Shown here in pieces: positions 57,337 through 58,259 of a stretch of DNA of 58,259 nucleotides. How positions within the stretch are numbered: the first letter of the stretch is position 1; the number at the start of each line of letters is the position of its first letter. The notes below the pieces were generated by a model, which searched no databases, had not been told where the DNA came from, and saw only the letters and a program-made list of their open reading frames with translations. The stretch spans positions 1 to 58,259 of the forward strand of contig JAUJMV010000034.1 in the NCBI GenBank assembly GCA_030446685.1, in the 5' to 3' direction. Position numbers and translations under genes: made by a program. The DNA is from Thermomicrobiales bacterium. GTDB taxonomy: Bacteria > Chloroflexota > Chloroflexia > Thermomicrobiales > CADCWN01.

Positions 57337-58259
57337 TTATCGCCTTCCTAGAAGAAGGGGGCGGCGGCCACGACGCCGGCGGCGGGGAAGGCGATCTGCC
57401 CGCAGTAGGTGGCCGCCCATAATTGGGTGCTCCGATCCGTGACCCACTGTCGAAGTCGCCGTGTGCGGCGTACTGCGCGCCGGGCGCCGGCTCCCAGGGG
57501 TTGTTCGGCCGATCCGGGCTGGCAAGGACGTCGTCCCGCGCCTCGTCGCCCATCCGCGCGAGCTATCGGTCGAGCGGGCCGGGGATGAACTCCTGATCCC
57601 AGACCGCCCGCATGATGGGCCAGCCGACGAGCAGCTCGCGCGGGTGGTGGTGGGCGGCCCAGGAGACGGCCTCGGCACCGACCTCCGGCTGGAAGATCGG
57701 CGGCGCCGGCTGGGGCTTGCGCGGCAGGCGCTCTTGAGCCAGCTGAACTGTGGGATGTTGGGCGTCGGCATGTGGACGGCGATCAGCTTGACGTTGCTCC
57801 CTGCGTGGAGCAATTCGCCCGGATCGAGTCGGTGAACCCGGCGATGGCATGCATGGCGCCGCAGCACGCCGCCTGCAGCGGGACGCCGCGGCCCGCGTGG
57901 GCGGAGCCGACCTGGACGATGGTGGCAGGGTGGGGGGGTAACATGCGCCGGTGCGCCGCCAGGGGCCGGTGTACGTGACCGAGGTCGGCGATGTCGATCA
58001 CGCGGCGGAACTCGTCGGCCGTCATCTCCCGGAAGGGCGAGAAAACCGAGGTCATCGCCTTGTTGACCCAGATGTCGATGGGCCCGAACGTCCCCTCCAC
58101 CCGCGCCGCGGCCCCCTCCACCTGCTCGGCATCGGCCCGTCGGCCGGCAGCACCAGCGCCCGCCCGCGGCCTCGACCTCGCGGCGGGCGTCCTCCAACCG
58201 GTCGTGGTCGGGCGAGAGCAGCCCGATGTCTGCCTCCCGCCTGGCAAATGCCTGGACGA
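57337..58259 (-). pseudogene. Short-chain dehydrogenase, decayed, 5' end outside window
   Basis: Pieces in two frames give a classical SDR: RREVEAAGG, DAEQVEGAAARVEGTFGPIDIWVNKAM (normally NNA), FREMTADEFRRVIDI, ATIVQVGSAHAGRG, then ACCGAMHAIAGFTDSIRA. The catalytic Y-x-x-x-K is C-x-x-x-M here. Then VKLIAVHMPTPNIPQFSWLKS and, in a further frame, a long C-terminal tail ending LLLGRR. Loss of both catalytic residues together with frameshifts indicates a pseudogene. Confidence 0.65.

Overview
The window is very GC-rich (roughly 70%) and carries a respiratory, copper and thiol-redox neighbourhood. Gene content (Complex I membrane arm with ATGA overlaps, CopC-CopD fusion, DUF2933, DUF2085, DUF2231, twin-repeat L,D-transpeptidase, SDR with a long C-terminal tail) suggests a Chloroflexota of the Thermomicrobia/Sphaerobacter type. 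That placement is inferred from protein flavour, not from a marker gene. Many universally conserved genes (nuoH, J, L, M, N, ftsH, copA) are broken by single-base slips in G/C runs. Most of these look like uncorrected assembly indels rather than real pseudogenes, and I describe such genes as one CDS with slip positions.

Layout. 1-5.7 kb: 3' end of ssb; a CmtR-like ArsR repressor with a two-HMA P1B ATPase whose metal motif reads CSC instead of CPC; an alpha/beta hydrolase; a Met-rich small membrane protein divergent from a BNR/YCF48-type beta-propeller. 6-15.5 kb: a Complex I-like operon (A, a B/D-like fusion, H, J, K, L, M, N) lacking C, E, F, G and I, in which the fused peripheral subunit carries three heavy-metal-binding domains. 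16-30 kb: CopC-CopD, OsmC, CcdA, two TlpA/ResA thioredoxins, DUF2933-type small proteins, a DsbD-like protein, a BlaI/CopY repressor with an M56 (BlaR1-like) sensor protease, CopA, and a J-domain/cupredoxin membrane protein with an in-frame TGA. 31-46.5 kb: permease remnant, DsbD-like/redoxin/glutaredoxin operon, L,D-transpeptidase, TAT-type Rieske protein, a secreted-protein gene interrupted by small palindromic elements, FtsH, cytochrome c, cytochrome c maturation genes, thiosulfate/mercaptopyruvate sulfurtransferase and a membrane spermidine-synthase-like protein. 46.5-58 kb: small SHOCT and exported proteins, YihY, decayed DUF2231, DUF2085, sensor-kinase and serine-recombinase relics, a persulfide dioxygenase-rhodanese, and broken GH15 and SDR genes.

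The strongest hidden signal is a 17-bp palindrome, about TACTAY-N5-RTRGTA, found ten times at nine promoter regions in this window and nowhere obvious inside genes. In most copies the asymmetric core (TTGACG/TTGCCG/TTGACA on one strand) is itself the -35 box, followed exactly 17 bp later by a good -10 box, so each site tells which gene it drives. The sites sit at the BlaI/M56 operon, copA, copCD, the Rieske gene, the sulfurtransferase, the beta-propeller, the DsbD/redoxin operon and small membrane proteins. This is the expected operator form for the BlaI/MecI/CopY family encoded at 24.6-25.0 kb, so I read it as one dispersed BlaI-type regulon linking copper export, periplasmic thiol redox, persulfide sulfur and electron transport.
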